The translations under genes were made by a program, and so were the position numbers. The notes under the pieces were generated by a model. The model was given only the letters and a program-made list of their open reading frames with translations, ran no database searches and was not told where the DNA came from. DNA of 64,000 nucleotides from contig NW_027183804.1 in the NCBI RefSeq assembly GCF_041296385.1, positions 372,001-436,000 on the forward strand. The letters are read 5' to 3'. This DNA comes from Aphelocoma coerulescens. Lineage: Eukaryota; Chordata; Aves; Passeriformes; Corvidae. Every line of letters begins with the position of its first letter. Position 1 is the first letter of the stretch. Below, piece by piece: positions 43,860 through 57,577 of the stretch.

Positions 43860-44901
43860 GTGCCTTTTAAGTCTTGTGTCCCCAGGATAGAACAACAAAC
43901 TCACAAAGATAACAGCAGTGGATCTACAGGACTTCTGCAGGCCTTCTGGACTGCAGACATCTCTGACCAAAGGCCACAGATGACGTGTACCCTGATCCTG
44001 CCGAACGCCCGTCCGCCCTGGACTCAGCTTCAAGGTTTGATTGATACTGGTGCTGATGTAACTATCATCTCCTTCTCTGCGTGGCCTCCCTCATGGCCTT
44101 TACCCCCAGTGGGATCGGCCATCACAGGATGAGGATGAACCACACAGAGCTATTGAAGCGAACGGCCTGTGACGGTGAAGGACTCAGAGGGGCACACAGC
44201 TACAATTAGGCCTTATGTTACTACCACTTCCCTTAACCTTTGGGGACGGGATGTGTTGGCAGCCTGGGGCATACGGATCGGGACAAATTTTTAGCAGGGG
44301 TCACTGTGCGCAAAGGTGCACAGTATCCTACACTGCCTTTGCAGTGGTTGATTAACACACCAATCCGAGTCAGACTCTGCTTAGTTAGTTGAATTAAGGG
44401 CTGTTATCATGGCTTTTCAACGATTCTCACAGGAACCTTTGAATTTGGTTACTGAAGCCGACTAGCAAAAGCTCGTATACAATTAATCACCTTACGGTAC
44501 CACAAAATTCAAAGAATCCTGTTCTTCTGAATCACTTTCTCTCATTGCAATCTGCAGGCAAGAGACAACTGCCCTGGGCAAAAGTCTGGGTGTGGAATTT
44601 ACTCACTAACCAGTGGGACGGCCTGCGGGAACTTATGGTTTGGGGTCGTGGCTATGCTTGCGTTTCTACAGATACTGGGGTACGGTGGCTAGCTGCAAAA
44701 TGTGTTCGCCCTGCCCTACGGCACCAGAGGCAGAACAGGCAACCTCCAAATGATGACCAGAACACCAACCATCCAAGTGGCCACCAGAATGTAGATCATC
44801 AGCCATCAGACTCTTCTGATGATGACCAAGATGTTGACCATCAGGCAGATGGTCCTTCTACAAGCAGAGACTGGGATGGTCCTTCCACAAGCAGAGACTG
44901 A
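43860..44901 (+). pseudogene. ERVK protease, pol scraps and integrase end (unit 2)
   Basis: Copy of 443-1,484: protease frame 43,860-44,132 plus shifted continuation to about 44,297, RT/RNase H scraps, and the integrase C-terminal frame 44,545-44,901. The frames carry no differences from unit 1. Confidence 0.72.
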
Positions 44902-45030
44902 ACTTTAAATTTCTTGTTATGGAGTCAGATCGTTAAAGCCTTAAGGACATATTTAGAATTAATAACTGATGTAAATTTCTATTTAGGATTAATAGTGGAG
45001 TTGTTATCTTATCAAACAAAAAGGGGGAAT

Positions 45031-45446
45031 TGTAGATACCAAAATGCTGCTAGCGAGGATTTTCTTGCTATTTTCTAAGTCTGTGAGAGACTTTTCTCTC
45101 TCACAGAAGAGGTAGCAGAGTATGTAAACAACCAAGCCACCTGCAACCTTGAAAAGTCTGGTTTATGGTCTAGTAGAAAAATATTTTGACAATGGATGGT
45201 TTAGGATTTTAGCCAATCACCCCAAGGGGGGGGGCTGATCCTTTGTCCAATTAGACTATGAAGAAAAAAGTCTGTAAAAGAGTTTGTGAAATAATTAAAT
45301 GAATAAATCTTGGTGCACAATTCCTGCCTGCTGGATCTTCTCTCCTCCTCCTCCCTATGGCTGCGGGACACAGTGATACACCCTAGGGCCCAGGCCTGCG
45401 GTAATAGACCACAATTACAAGTGAACTGCAACACAAGCAGCTAACA
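45031..45446 (+). mobile_element. ERVK 3' LTR (unit 2)
   Basis: Copy of 1,614-2,029, with the preceding polypurine tract at 45,017-45,030 and AATAAA at 45,302-45,307. Confidence 0.75.
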
Positions 45447-48400
45447 CATTCCTCCTGTGATAAATGAGTGAACGATAAATTTTGTCTTTCGCATCTATCA
45501 CTTTAACATTTAGAAGTGAGAATGTACTATGTAGAAATAGTGTTAAGGTAAAATATAGGTAAGTAAAAACAAGACTAGAGTAAATTGTAACTTCGAATGA
45601 GTGGTAACATGTTGGGAAACGTAGGAAGAAACACATGATAATAAATGTCCTTTAAGTTGAGAAATTACAGAGGTGGAAACCAAGACATCTTCAAGAAACA
45701 AAGAAGATAAACCGCATGCATCCCAGGAAGTCTGTTATCTCATCAAAACTCACACCTCCCAAAGAACCCATCAACTACAAATTAGGTTGGAGACTGAGGA
45801 GGCACCGGAGGGGGGTGCCTGCCTTCAATTCTGGAGCTACTCAGAGGACCGAGGTGGCAGTGTGCTGGCGTGTGCTGGCGCAAGGGGGCAGAGACGGAGG
45901 GGGGAAAGTTGAGTGAAGTGTAAATGACTTTCTGGGCTTAAGGACTATGTTTAAAGAAGTACTAAAGTTCACAGTAAAATGAATGGAGCCACGCCTCTAG
46001 CAATATTGCTAAGTGCTCCTGCACTGTGATATGCCTTTGTTCTACTAATAAATGCTCAATATTATGCTGCTGAAAATTCCGCTTGGGAATTCATCTTTCT
46101 CACTTCTTCCCTTAAAATCAGTTCTAAGAATTTAGTGTGAAATACATTTAGGCTTGGTCCACATTATTTTTAGTTCAAATAAACACATCTAAATTTTTTC
46201 CATCTTTCCCATTAAAGGATTTTGGTTTTGGCTCATTCTTTCAGCATTTTGCCAGCAATCTGCTCAATGCTCTTTCCTTAGGAATGAAAGCTGTAGCCTG
46301 ATATTACAAAGTGTTTGGTGAAACCTTTACCATGACTCTCAAGTCGCAACATGCCAGATAATCACTGGTTTTCAAAGCTGCTTGAAGATAGAAGGAAAGC
46401 GTCAAAGGTTTATGCATGAATCAGCATCCCCTTGTCACAACGTCATGCTGCAGTGATCCTTGCAGAGCTCTAAGACTGGATTTAAAGGAGAAAAGCTCAA
46501 TACTGGCTCCTGAGCCAGCAGGATGAAACATCCAAGATTGTACATATATTACTTCTGTGCTAAAACTACTGTATGAAAACGTCTTACCATTATGGCAGTT
46601 TTATAGTACTCCATAGGAGACATCTCTTTAAATGACTCTAATATCCTTTCAGTGCTAAAATTGAGAAGGGGGTTGATCCATAGTTAACTCATGTAAACAC
46701 GAGTGAACTACTAAGAGACAGCAAATGTTAATCACAAAACCTAAGCAGCAGGATTCGCCTTAATCTTGTCAAGATAAGAGGAACAGGATCTTTTGAAAAC
46801 CGGCACAGAGATCGCTGCATCAGCCACCGAAGAACTGTGCATGCTCCAGAAAGAAAGGTAAAAAGTGCATTGTGACAAAGACTACTGATCTTCATCAGAA
46901 AGACCCTCGAGGAAGAAGAGGAGCCTTCCTCAGTGCGCCCATCAGCGTACACAGCGCATGCATGGCACGTATGCTAATGATATTAATGACTTCCGAGAAG
47001 TAATTTCCAGAACCACTCCTATCCCAAGAATTGTGATGAATGTTCATAAATTTTACACATAATGCTGGACTGTATGGAGTGCTCTGTGTGTGTGTGTTAG
47101 GAGGAGTGATCCCCCATGCACCCAGCGCCGAATAAAGCAAATACCCGCTTCTCTGACTCTGAAGCATCTCTAGGCCTGGTTTTGGGCAATTCAAAATAGG
47201 TGAATACACATTACAACTACAGCTGAAGTTGTTGCGTAGGCAGATTGAAGAGGAAAGGATTTCATCTTCATCACTCTCCTTCTTTCTTGTTTTGACAGAA
47301 TTAAGAACTTGTAAAAAATCTGATATCACTGATGCTCACCACTCTTCCAATTAGACTACGCTCACTTAGGCAACGAAGTCCAGAGCTTCGGATATCTCCC
47401 GCTTCTGCCCTAGGAATTGCTTCCAGTGCTGTACCTTTGCTCCAGCTGCGAAACCAAACCAGCAGAACCAAGGAAGTTCTCTCTGAATGAACCATTGCTC
47501 TTGAAGGCTACAACGGTAGTCATGGCAGTGAACACTGCTCTTCACTGGGCCATTCCTCTGAAAAAAAACCATGCACCACCTCTCAACCTAAACCGTTAAG
47601 CCTCCTGCTGATGCTGACTGACAAAGCGTCCAACTGCACTTAGATTCCAACAGCTACTTCCAATGACCTGTCAACAGAGCTTTGCAGACTTGCAACAGAG
47701 CAACAAACTAAAGGGGCTATGTTTCATGGCTGTTTTTCAAACATCATTGACTTATGTCCCTTTGCCAGCTTAAGTGAAGGTGGCCCATCCACCTTGGTCA
47801 AAATCAGCAGAATTTTGGCCCAATTTGTTGTTACGCAACACATCATGACACAATCTCTTGGTGTTGATGCAAAATTCCCACTGAAGTGCATGTCGTTACA
47901 TGACTTAAGGCTACCTACTCACAGAGTGTCCACTCCACTGCCACACCCATTTTCTGGCCACCTTGAAATGACTGAGCTGTCTTACTGTTCCCAACATTCC
48001 TCAGGGGTACGTGACCACCATAGCCTCCCTTCTGAAGTTTAGGAACCTAAGTAGTACTAGCAATAGCAGTTTATCCAAAATCCATTTGCTCCATCAACAA
48101 ACTCCGAGCAAGCGCTGAGAATTAGTTTCAAGACTTCTACATATATTTACAGGGAGCTTTTTGTTTGCTTGTTTGTTTTTAAAGCAGATGGAGTAGTGCG
48201 ATGTTTCCCTGAGGCTACCAGGGCTGCGAGGCAGGCAGGCAGAGCCCTGGCATGGGTGGCACAGGGGACCCCGGGCGCTGACGGCTGCCACCAGCGCAGG
48301 CCAGCTCGGAACTGGCAGGCAGGGCTGCACCCCGCGTCTGCCACAACAGCTGCAGCTTCTGCAGCCTGAAACACAGCTGGCTCAGGGGTTCAAATTAAGA

Positions 48401-49043
48401 GCCAAAACCTTTTGCTGCTCAATTTGGGGCAGAGAAAGGTCATCACTTCTAGCATGGCATAAGCCTGCCACTACATTTCTGTGAAGGAAAATCACCTTGT
48501 TAGAGTGAAACTCCTGAGTAAAATACTGAAGCGCTTTCAGATTCGTATTATCTGACATTTCTGTGACCTTCTTTTATACCTGCATTGTTTCCTACTGCTG
48601 GTTTTGGGCACAAGTTCTGTGTACACTATTCTGGAAACAAAAAAATAACCCAAAACCAACACCCACTCCTCCCCCACCATCACTCCTTCCCCAGCCCCAA
48701 GCCTAACAAAACCAGCCTGCAGAATGTGCAGGATTTCAAATGAGAACAAGCATAGATGGGACATCAAAAGATGGATTCTCCTTAGACATTTGTGCATGCA
48801 GTGCTCTGCAATCAACTCCTAAATTCTACTCCTCGTACACCAAATATTTGTCTTGGGAACTCCTTGTTCTCCATTCCAACCCTTCTGAGAGGGTAATCGA
48901 GGAGTTACTCTACATATTTTAAGCACATGTTGCACTAGTCAAATCCAATGCACAGCATTACTTGACTAACTGAGGCGGTGGCAAGGTCAATTAAGACCTG
49001 TTCATGTCTTAATTTGGAGCTCTTCCAACTGCTTGAAAAGTGA
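45447..49043. other. spacer DNA (unit 2), no gene recognised
   Basis: Copy of 2,030-5,626, with the same short open frames and nothing assignable. Confidence 0.6.
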
Positions 49044-49204
49044 AGCCTTGGACGTTGAAGGTTCAGACTAAGGAGAATCCAAAATGTGGATAGCATCTCC
49101 CTTCTGCTGGAAGCCTTGAAGTTCACCACTGCAGTCTGCAGCCTACACAGATCATGTGAGTATTGTAAAAGTTCTCCAAGGAAGAGCAAGAACGAGGCTA
49201 ATGC

Positions 49205-49519
49205 ATGCACACAAACGCTGATCAAAAGCACTTGATGCTCTTGGACAAAAATAGGGAACCTTCACTTTTGGAAAGACAAGGTGACTATGGTTGTCTCTAC
49301 AGTACTAGTAGGAAAATATCCCTGAAGTTTTGCAAAACCTCTTTTCAGGGGTTTGTTAACTTCATCTTTGTTAAGAACTGGGGAACACAGGGAGACCTGT
49401 CACTTTTTTTGCAGAATGCCATAGAAACTGCTACACTCACTTCAACAACAGTCCAAGTAACCTTCTCTGCAAATACTGACCATTTGCAGTTCTGGTTGAT
49501 ACAAGCCCCCATTACCTAA
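49205..49519 (+). other. 104-codon open frame (unit 2)
   Basis: Third identical copy of the frame at 5,788-6,102; unassigned. Confidence 0.2.
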
Positions 49520-49806
49520 GAAAGGAACAACTCGGCAAGCAGTTTGCAAAGATGAACAACTTAGCACGACTGCGGCTGATGACATGCCCTGACCTTTTTT
49601 GCCTTCAGCTATGGGTGCCGTACCCTCCTACCCTCACACATGCCACTCAAAGCTCCTTGCGTGGAGCTCTCGCACCACCTATGACAGCAACTGTGCCAAG
49701 CCGCCACCCTTCTTCAGCACCATCGCACCTACCACAAGGTAGCTGAATCAGAGGGAAAAGGAGGTCGCCAATGGAGGGAAGTTGTACCCCCTGACAGCTA
49801 AGCTCC

Positions 49807-50747
49807 AACTACGGTGTCGCTTATGTCCTTCCCAGGACGGGCGGGAAAACGCCTCGGCGCAGCGCAGCGCTGGCCGGGAGCGGCCGGCACGGCACCGAGC
49901 GCGCTCCCCACTCCCTCCCGCCCGCGCCGCTGCGGAGACCCCGGGTTCGCCGGAATCGGCCACATGCTGCACGGAGGGCAGCGCGGCAAAGGCGGCCTCC
50001 CCTCGTCGCCCGGGGAAGGCCGGCCTCGGATCCCCGCTCTCTCCACCGGCACGGGCAGTGCCAGCAGCCTCTCGCTGTGGTCGCCGCTGGCCGAAAGCCT
50101 CGCCGCGCACCGCCCGGCCGGCCCCGCCGCTCCGCGGGGTCACACGGCACCTGCCGTGGGCGGCCGCCGAGCGACAGGAAGCAGAAGCGCTCACCGCCGC
50201 GCCGCTCGCCGCCCCGCCCGGGCGCTCCTCTCCTCGCGCTACCACGATGGCGCCGGCCCGCCCCGCCTTCCCCGTCGCCTGCGGCGCAACGCGGCTGCTC
50301 CGAGCCACGCAGCACGCGTGCGGCCGGGCCCTGCCGAGCTGCCGGCGGAGCCGGGGCACAGCCCGGGCGGGAGAGCTTCCGGCGAGGCTGGGCGGGCGGC
50401 GAGCGCGGCCGAGCGTGAGCGCGCCAGGCGGGCGGCGGGCGGCGGCGCGATGGAGAGCTAGATGGAGGCGGCAGCACCGCGCGGCATAAAATAGCTGATC
50501 GTCCGGCAGCCGCCCGCTCCGCAGCCCCTCGGCTGCTGTCGAGAAGGGCCCCGGCCCTGGCCGCGCCGGTGGCGAGGCGGCTCCGCAGCCCGCGGGCAGC
50601 CCTGGCGGGGCAGGGGAGCACTGCGGGCAGCCCCGGGGCCGCGCAGCCGTCTGCAACGCGCGGTGGGAGCCGCTGGGAACTATTTTACACGTCCCGGGGG
50701 GCTGGAGAGGAGCACGGAGACCACGCGGCAGGTCGCTGCCGTTAGGG
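49807..50747. promoter_or_regulatory. CpG island (unit 2 left arm)
   Basis: Copy of 6,390-7,330. Its outer flank (49,773-49,785) is an empty site for ERV-1, as in unit 1's left arm. Confidence 0.75.
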
Positions 50748-51456
50748 AAAATTAATCCACGATGCCTGAGGTTTATATCCGAAAAGGAGACAGAGGAGTC
50801 CTGCAACATTCTTCGACTACAGGGAGAGTCCATGGGGCTTTTCCCATGGCGTCTGTCAAACGGTTGCGGGATGCAGCCCCCTTTTGATGCCAAGTTCCCG
50901 GCCACAGCACCCTCTTCCTTTTCCCCACTGGCTGAGGTATTCGGGAGATACAGACTTCCGGAACTGCCTACTCTATGCGCCCCCCTCTAATATGCACCCC
51001 CCTCTTGGCATCGAGAAGAAAGAAAAGAACCCCATTCCTAATGCTCTTAAGTCTTTGTTGCCTTGCTCTAGGTTCAGGAATTTAACACGGCCTTGATTAA
51101 TCAACAGTCTCTGATGATTAGTAACAGTTCTAGAGAACTCCTAGTTTCTTCTGTTACTTCACTAGCCATAACTTCCTAGCCTTGTCTACAGGCCGATTCA
51201 CACGGTCTCTTTGTAAAGACTCATCCATCTCATTCCTTTTAATCCCTCCTCTTTTTATTTGCTCTGTATTTGTCTTTACAAACCTTAATTACCATGGATT
51301 TAATTTTTTTCTTCTGGAGTCTTCTTGGGTTTTGCTATTATTTGCAGTGACATCCTTTTCTGTCCTTTTGTAGTCATTTCTGGATCAGGTAGGCATGGCT
51401 GCTAGCGGCATCCCCTTGAGCACCTGCTGAAAGAGCTGCCGCCAGCATGGTGTCAC

Positions 51457-52957
51457 ACATGGTAAAAAGATGAGAGTTGCTATAGCATGTAAGAGGAGGA
51501 ATCGTATTCATTTAGCCCAGAGCTGGCCAGTTAACCATGAAAACATGTCCCATCCCCATCCTTTCAACATTTGGACAGGTCCACGAGCTGACGTTATTTC
51601 CTTTGTTATTTGTTTGACCACTTTTCCGCTGTCATCTGCTTGCAAACAGCAGCTCGAGTCATTTAATTTCCCACAAACTCCTCCTTCTTCTGCCAACAGA
51701 TAATCTAATACCATCCAATGTTGAAATACCGCTTTCCTCATTTAAGTGGGTTGCTCAGCAAAAAGGTCAAGCGCTGTGGCTGGCTGGTTGGTAATTATTT
51801 CCGAGACAGCTTGTAACCTAATTATCTCCTTCAAATGATAAATGGGTTCCCAGGCATCTGGGATTAATTCCTTAGGTTTCCAAGGGGCTGGTCCATCGTG
51901 TTGGGTAACTTGTTCTGTTGGCCGTTCATCATTTCCCCGTTTTGGGGTGCTCCCTCCAGCCAGGGCTGCATCAGCTGACTGCTTTTCTCTAATTAAATCA
52001 TCACAGATTTTGATTCCTAAGCGATTTCCCAGAACTTGTAGTAGCAAAAAGAACAACAGTCTACTAAATATACCATATCCCTGACCAGTTTGGAGGTAAC
52101 CTGAGCTAAGCATGTTGGCCACAAATCCAATACTGTCCTTTCAAAGCCCGTGTTCCATTAGCAAAGGAACCTACCCATGGTCATCAATTGGTGGCTCAAA
52201 ATACAGCAGGATTCCCGGGCCTAACGGTCCTCCAACAAGAGTTGCCCCACCATAAGGGTCCCAGCATTTGCATTTCCAAGCTCCCGCACAGGGTTCCCAC
52301 CTACATTTACATCTGCAAGCTGCTTGGTTGGATTTGGAGCAGAACTCACTAAAAGGCTTTGAGTTCCAATCCGGTGTGGCCATTCCCACTGATAATCACA
52401 AACAACATGTCTTCTACTTGTGGAATTTTTGTGGGGACTGCTCAAAAACAGGTGGTCAAAAAAACCCCTTGTCCCTCCCCATTGCTTTACAGGCTTCCAA
52501 ATATTTTTGGTAAGTGTGATAAGAACGCCTTACGCAGCTACTGTTAGTGAGCCGAACAGGTATTTGATTGCATTTGCCTTGATATTTGGAACAATTGGAA
52601 GGAGGGCAATTGGGGGTCCAAACCCAGTTGTTCAAGCCCAGAGGGAAAGTCAATTGACAATTGCCTTTTCCTACATAGACACGCCCTATCCTATTTAGGC
52701 AATAAGTGCCTGTTGGAGAAGAATGAAGTGGCCATGAACTTCCTTCTTTGGCCCCAAATCCCATCCCACTGTGGCCCTCACATTGACCCACCATTTAGGT
52801 TCAGCTGGGCTAGCCAACTATGGCCACTCTTCAGATCCTCCTGGCCCTCCACAGAGCCAGCAATTGCTAAGGTTAAAAACTTTTGCTACTTCTTCTCCTA
52901 AGGCTGCAAATTGATTCTCCCACTCCTGGCCTAAACTCAGCTAACCATATCAAAGTA
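51457..52957 (-). pseudogene. ERV-2 env relics (unit 2)
   Basis: Transmembrane part 51,457-52,122 (with the C-x7-C-C motif) and surface part 52,123-52,957 (C-W-L-C at 52,851-52,862), with the same breaks as in unit 1's left arm. Confidence 0.65.
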
Positions 52958-53541
52958 GAATTAGTAAGGAAAATGTTTTAATAGTGTCATCTAATTAGCT
53001 AGTCTAATTTTCCCGTTGTCTTCTGCAGCACCTGTGGCAATTGAAGACACAGAAACCACTTAACGTAACAAAATGGCCACAAGTATTAGCCCCCAAGCGA
53101 GTGGAGATTCTAGAGGAGGGATGCCTATACAGTCTATTTCAGCAGACGGTCTGAAGGTAGGACTGCGGGGCTTCTTCCGATGTCGAAGCACTGCCTACTG
53201 CTCCGGCCCACTCCTGCAGAGTGTCAGTCACGGCCTCCCGGCCTTCTCCTCCAGCTGAGATGTGCAAATCTCCGAGGCTTCAGAGACCTTGACCCGAGAG
53301 TGACGGGTTCACCTGTGTTCAGCTTACTTGACGGCTGTTTTCTGTCGTCAGTGACACTTGGAATGGGCCACGCCATTTCACCAGCACTGGCGCTTCTTTC
53401 TACTCCTTAATTAGGACTCAATCTCCTGGTTGGATGTTAAAAGCAGCAAAGTCCAAAGGCCGGGCTTGCACCAGCTGAGTTTCCTGTTGAAGGGGTTTCA
53501 CAAGAAGCAGGATCCTGGCCACAGATGGTTTTAAAAATGCA

Positions 53542-54107
53542 TCACTTGCCTCTACCCCCCCCCACTGGGTGGAGACTTACCAGGGCAATTGCAAACAACG
53601 ATTGAAAGGCAGATAACTGAATCTCTCTTCTGGGTTGGGCCCTCATTCTCACCAAAGCCAATGTCCAAAGCCCTACCCATGGCATCTTGGTTTCTATTAC
53701 CAGCTTCAAAAGTTTTTTATTTCTCTCTTCATTGTTTTCTACCCGAGCCGAGCTCTGGGGGTGCCAGGGCCTATGGAGGTTCCATTGTGTTCCTAAAGAA
53801 GCCAAAACCCCTTGAAGGATCTTTCCTGCAAAATGAGTTCCCCTATCTGAATCTATTGCTTCTACAATGCTGTATCTTGGAATGATTTGTTCCAAAAATG
53901 CCTTAAGAACTGATCCTGTCATTACTGAAGTAGTTGGAAATACTTCTGGCCACCTTGCTAGCTGACATACGATTACCAGAAGATATTAAGCCTTGCCACT
54001 TGGGGCATCTCCGGAAAATCCACCTGGCATCTTTGGAAGGGCCATGCAGCCCAAGGCCTCCCTCCTCTAGCAAGTTACTTTGTAACTTGGCTGTTGGCTT
54101 TAGCACA
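53542..54107 (-). pseudogene. ERV-2 integrase remnant (unit 2)
   Basis: Copy of 10,125-10,690 with the D-x35-E pair kept and the frameshift near 53,915. Confidence 0.72.
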
Positions 54108-54953
54108 GATCAAGCAACCTTCAACAGCTCCTTTTGCCAGTCTAAAAAGACCCCCAGCAACATACATCATGAGATAGGCTTCTGCCAATCCTCAGGAAGT
54201 GCAAGAACTCTCTTAATGGAGTTGCTTTAATATTGGTAGGGCCAAAGGTTCTGGTATCTCTTGTTTGCCATCCCTTGGAAACCAATTCTTGCCTTTTTTC
54301 TCTGCCACGCGACTTTTAACTGTATGTCAAACTGCTGCGGTAGAAAAGACAGCTTCCTGGGCAGTGATGGAGTCACGGGGAGCAAAGGGGGCATCTTGGA
54401 GAGTTCTGGCAGAAGTGTGGCTTTCTGAGTTTCTTCATCCACCAAAAAGGAGACAGAGGAGTCCTGTAACATTCTTCAACTCCAGGGAGAGGCCATGGGG
54501 CTTTTGCCATGGAGTCTCTCAAATGATTGCGGGATGCAGCTCCCTTCTGATGTTAAGTTCCTGGCAACAGCACCCTCTGAGGTACTCGGGAATTACAGAC
54601 TTCCGGAACTGCCTACTCTACGCCCCCCTCTAATATGCACTCCCCTTTTGGAATGGAAAAGGAAGAAAACCAAACTATTCCTAATGCTGGGAAGTCTTTG
54701 CTGCCTTGCTCTAGGTTCAGGAATTTAGCAGGGCCTTGGCTGAGCAACAGTCTCTGTTGATTAGTAACAGTTTCTAGAACGAATACTTTCTTCTGTTACT
54801 TCCCTCCCTGTAAATTCCTAGCCTTGTCTAAGGAGAGATTGACACGGTCTCTTTGTAAAGACACATCTATCTTACTCCTTTCACTCCCACACCTTCCTTG
54901 CGGTGGAACGGCTCTCCCCGGCACAGCACCTGGCACAAAACCCCCGTATACGC

Positions 54954-56257
54954 ACACACACACCTGCACTTACCCTGCACTCTACTGCACACACACACAC
55001 ACACACACCTCCCGCACACTAACACCCCCTCCACATCCCCACCATGCTACTTGCAGTGGCCCCGCCCCTGCCATCCCCACCGGCTGGCAGCACCCACTCC
55101 TCGCATGCTTCCCCATGCCTTGCATTTCCTTGCTGCCCCCTCTGTAGCCTTCCCTCAACCTGCCTTTTCTCCCCTGCCTTGCACTGACTTGCTCACCCAT
55201 CCCCCACCTGACTTCCTTTCACATTCGTCTAGGTCTGGCCTCATCTTTCCTTTTCCTTCTAGGACCCTCATTGCCTTGCCTCGCCTCGCAAAGCCACCAC
55301 TTGCCTTGCCTTGCCCTTGAACCCCTCCCTTGCCTTGCATGACCTTGCTCACCCCTCCCCCACCTGGAATTCAACACCCCTTTTCAATGACATTTCTGGG
55401 CCTTGCCCTGCCCTTTCTGCTCCTCCGAGGAATCTCAAAGCTCTCAAGCATCTCCGGTGTTTCAGGATCCCATGAGAGGAAGACCAGGGGAGGACGCATG
55501 TTGCCACACTCATCTCTGTGGGCAGCCTTTGTCTGGGAGCAATCCTTGCATGTCTTGAACCTTGGAGGGGCAATTCACATTTTGCCCTTGAGCTCGGGGA
55601 CCAGAAAGAGAGTTCTTTTGCATACAAGGGAAAGCAGGTAGCTCAAGTCTTTTAGGTACAGAGGAGAGATGACCCACGCGGGATCAAGGCCACACAGAGC
55701 ACTTGGTCCTGGCCACTTTTGTGCACCAGCAGTCCTTGAATGTACTTCTCACCTGCCTTGCCTGGCCTTGCCTTGGCAACACAACACTTGCCTTGCCTTG
55801 CCCTGCTAGCCCTCTGTAGCCTTGCATTCCTTTGCAGGGCCCTGCCCCGCACATGACCTGCCTACTGTTTTCCTCCAGGGCCTTGGCTTGCTGAGCCCTT
55901 CCTGTTTCTGCCTGGCCTTCCCATCAGTGGCCCTTCCTTCCTACAGCCAGCCTTGCCTCTAACTTCTGGGCCTTCTCTTGCCTACCAGTCCATTTGCTTT
56001 CCCCTCACTGCTCTGGCCTTGCCTACCTCTCCCTTGACTTGCCCACAATTGCCTGCACTCGGTTTGCAGCGCCTTGCCTGCATGGAAGGCAAGGGAAAGA
56101 GTGGTAGGCCGGGCAAAGCAAAGCCAGCAAGTTGTAGGCAGTGCGAGGCAAGGCAGACGTAGGCAAAGGAAGCAGAGCAAGGGTACCTTAAGAAGAACTA
56201 GACAAGGCAAGGCCAAGAGACTCGGAGTGCCTTTCCTTGGGAAGGCAAGGACATAGT
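54954..56257. repeat. (CA)n and CCTTG block (unit 2)
   Basis: Copy of 11,537-12,840, with the skew flip near 56,077. Confidence 0.75.
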
Positions 56258-57577
56258 GCCAGTGTTGCTGGAGCAGATGTTAAGGTACTGTGGGGAGGAA
56301 TAGTCCAGCAAGACATTTCTCTTCTGGCCCCTGTGCGTGTAGGGGCAATTGTTGGACATATTCAATACTGGAGGCGGATCAGTCGCTGGATGTGTTGTAT
56401 TTTGGAGGAGGGGATGCCGTTTCTTTGGAGATGGGCTTGTAGTTGCTCTCTTTGGCAAGGAAGGCAGGTTTGGATGTGCACATCAGGTACTCCTAGGGAT
56501 TTTAAAGGCTTTTCCCAACAGGCAGAGCTCTCTCTGGCTTCGAGCTGTTGAGCTGTCAGTGGGAATGCAAAGGCCAAGCTCTTAAGCTATTTGTCCTGGT
56601 GCCTTCAGTGTGTGAGCAGTCCCTGGTGCCGTTGCCTTTGGATCCTGACTCTGGGAGAGGGAAGGCTTAGAATGGTACCTAGAGCTGAGAAGGAGAGTGC
56701 TGAGAACAGCGTGTGTGCTGCTAGTTTGAGGGGTGCAGGTGAAGTTGTAGGCAGCAAGATCTTCCTCAGCTGGCACTGTTTTGAGCCCTGTTTTTGCCAG
56801 ATGGTTTCAAGTTGGTGGGCGGAATCTGCGAGAGGGAAAAGATTTGTTTGGGCCATTTGTTTGGTCTGGCTCTTGGAGTGTGGTGTAAAGAAGAGTGTGC
56901 TCTTGGAAGGGGAAGATGAGGGCAACCTTTTTGTCCTGACACCGTTGATTTGAGTGCAGGGCCGTTTGCAAGTTGCCTCTGTCTGCCCTTGGGGTGGTTT
57001 CGAGCTGGGCCAGGTGCTTGGCCTTCTTTTGCAAGTCTGCAGCGCCGTCGTGTGGTTGTTTCCATGAGCGCTGACAGTGCCCGGCAAAAAGCGCTTGGCT
57101 GGCGCGGCCCCAGTCGTGTGGAAGCAGTTGGTGGAAGAGCTCCGCTGTGCATCCTGCCTCTTGGAGACATAAAAGGATGTAACCCTGCGCGTAGCGGGGA
57201 AGCAAGACGAATCTTTTCATTGTTGGCTGAGCAGTTTCTAAGCGGCAAAAGTAAAGGCAGTTTCAGCACGGCCTCTTTCTTTCAGAACCTTTTCTGTGCC
57301 ATCATGAACATGTTCAACATGCCACTCGCACCCGCTGAACTGCATCAAAGGCCCTGGAGATAGGCACTTCCTTCAAGCTCTCTGTAGCATCGTACCCTCC
57401 ACCTCTGGCGGATCCCAAAGCCCTTCCAAACATCCAGCAGCTGCACGCAGAGAACAAGTGCTAAAACAAGGCGTTGGCCTTCCTAGTCCTTTTAAAGTCT
57501 GTGAACTAGGCGAAACATTCCAGTGAGCAGCACTTTCCTTCGCAACTATATCTAGAGCATCATCACATTCTCTCCAA
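56258..57577. other. unassigned DNA (unit 2)
   Basis: Copy of 12,841-14,160; same overlapping open frames, nothing recognised. Confidence 0.5.

Larger units (their letters stand above)
50782..54874 (-). mobile_element. ERV-2 provirus (unit 2)
   Basis: Copy of 7,365-11,457: 3' LTR 50,782-51,232 and 5' LTR 54,444-54,874. All internal frames match the unit 1 left arm and not the right arm, for example the longer transmembrane frame 51,508-51,741. Confidence 0.8.
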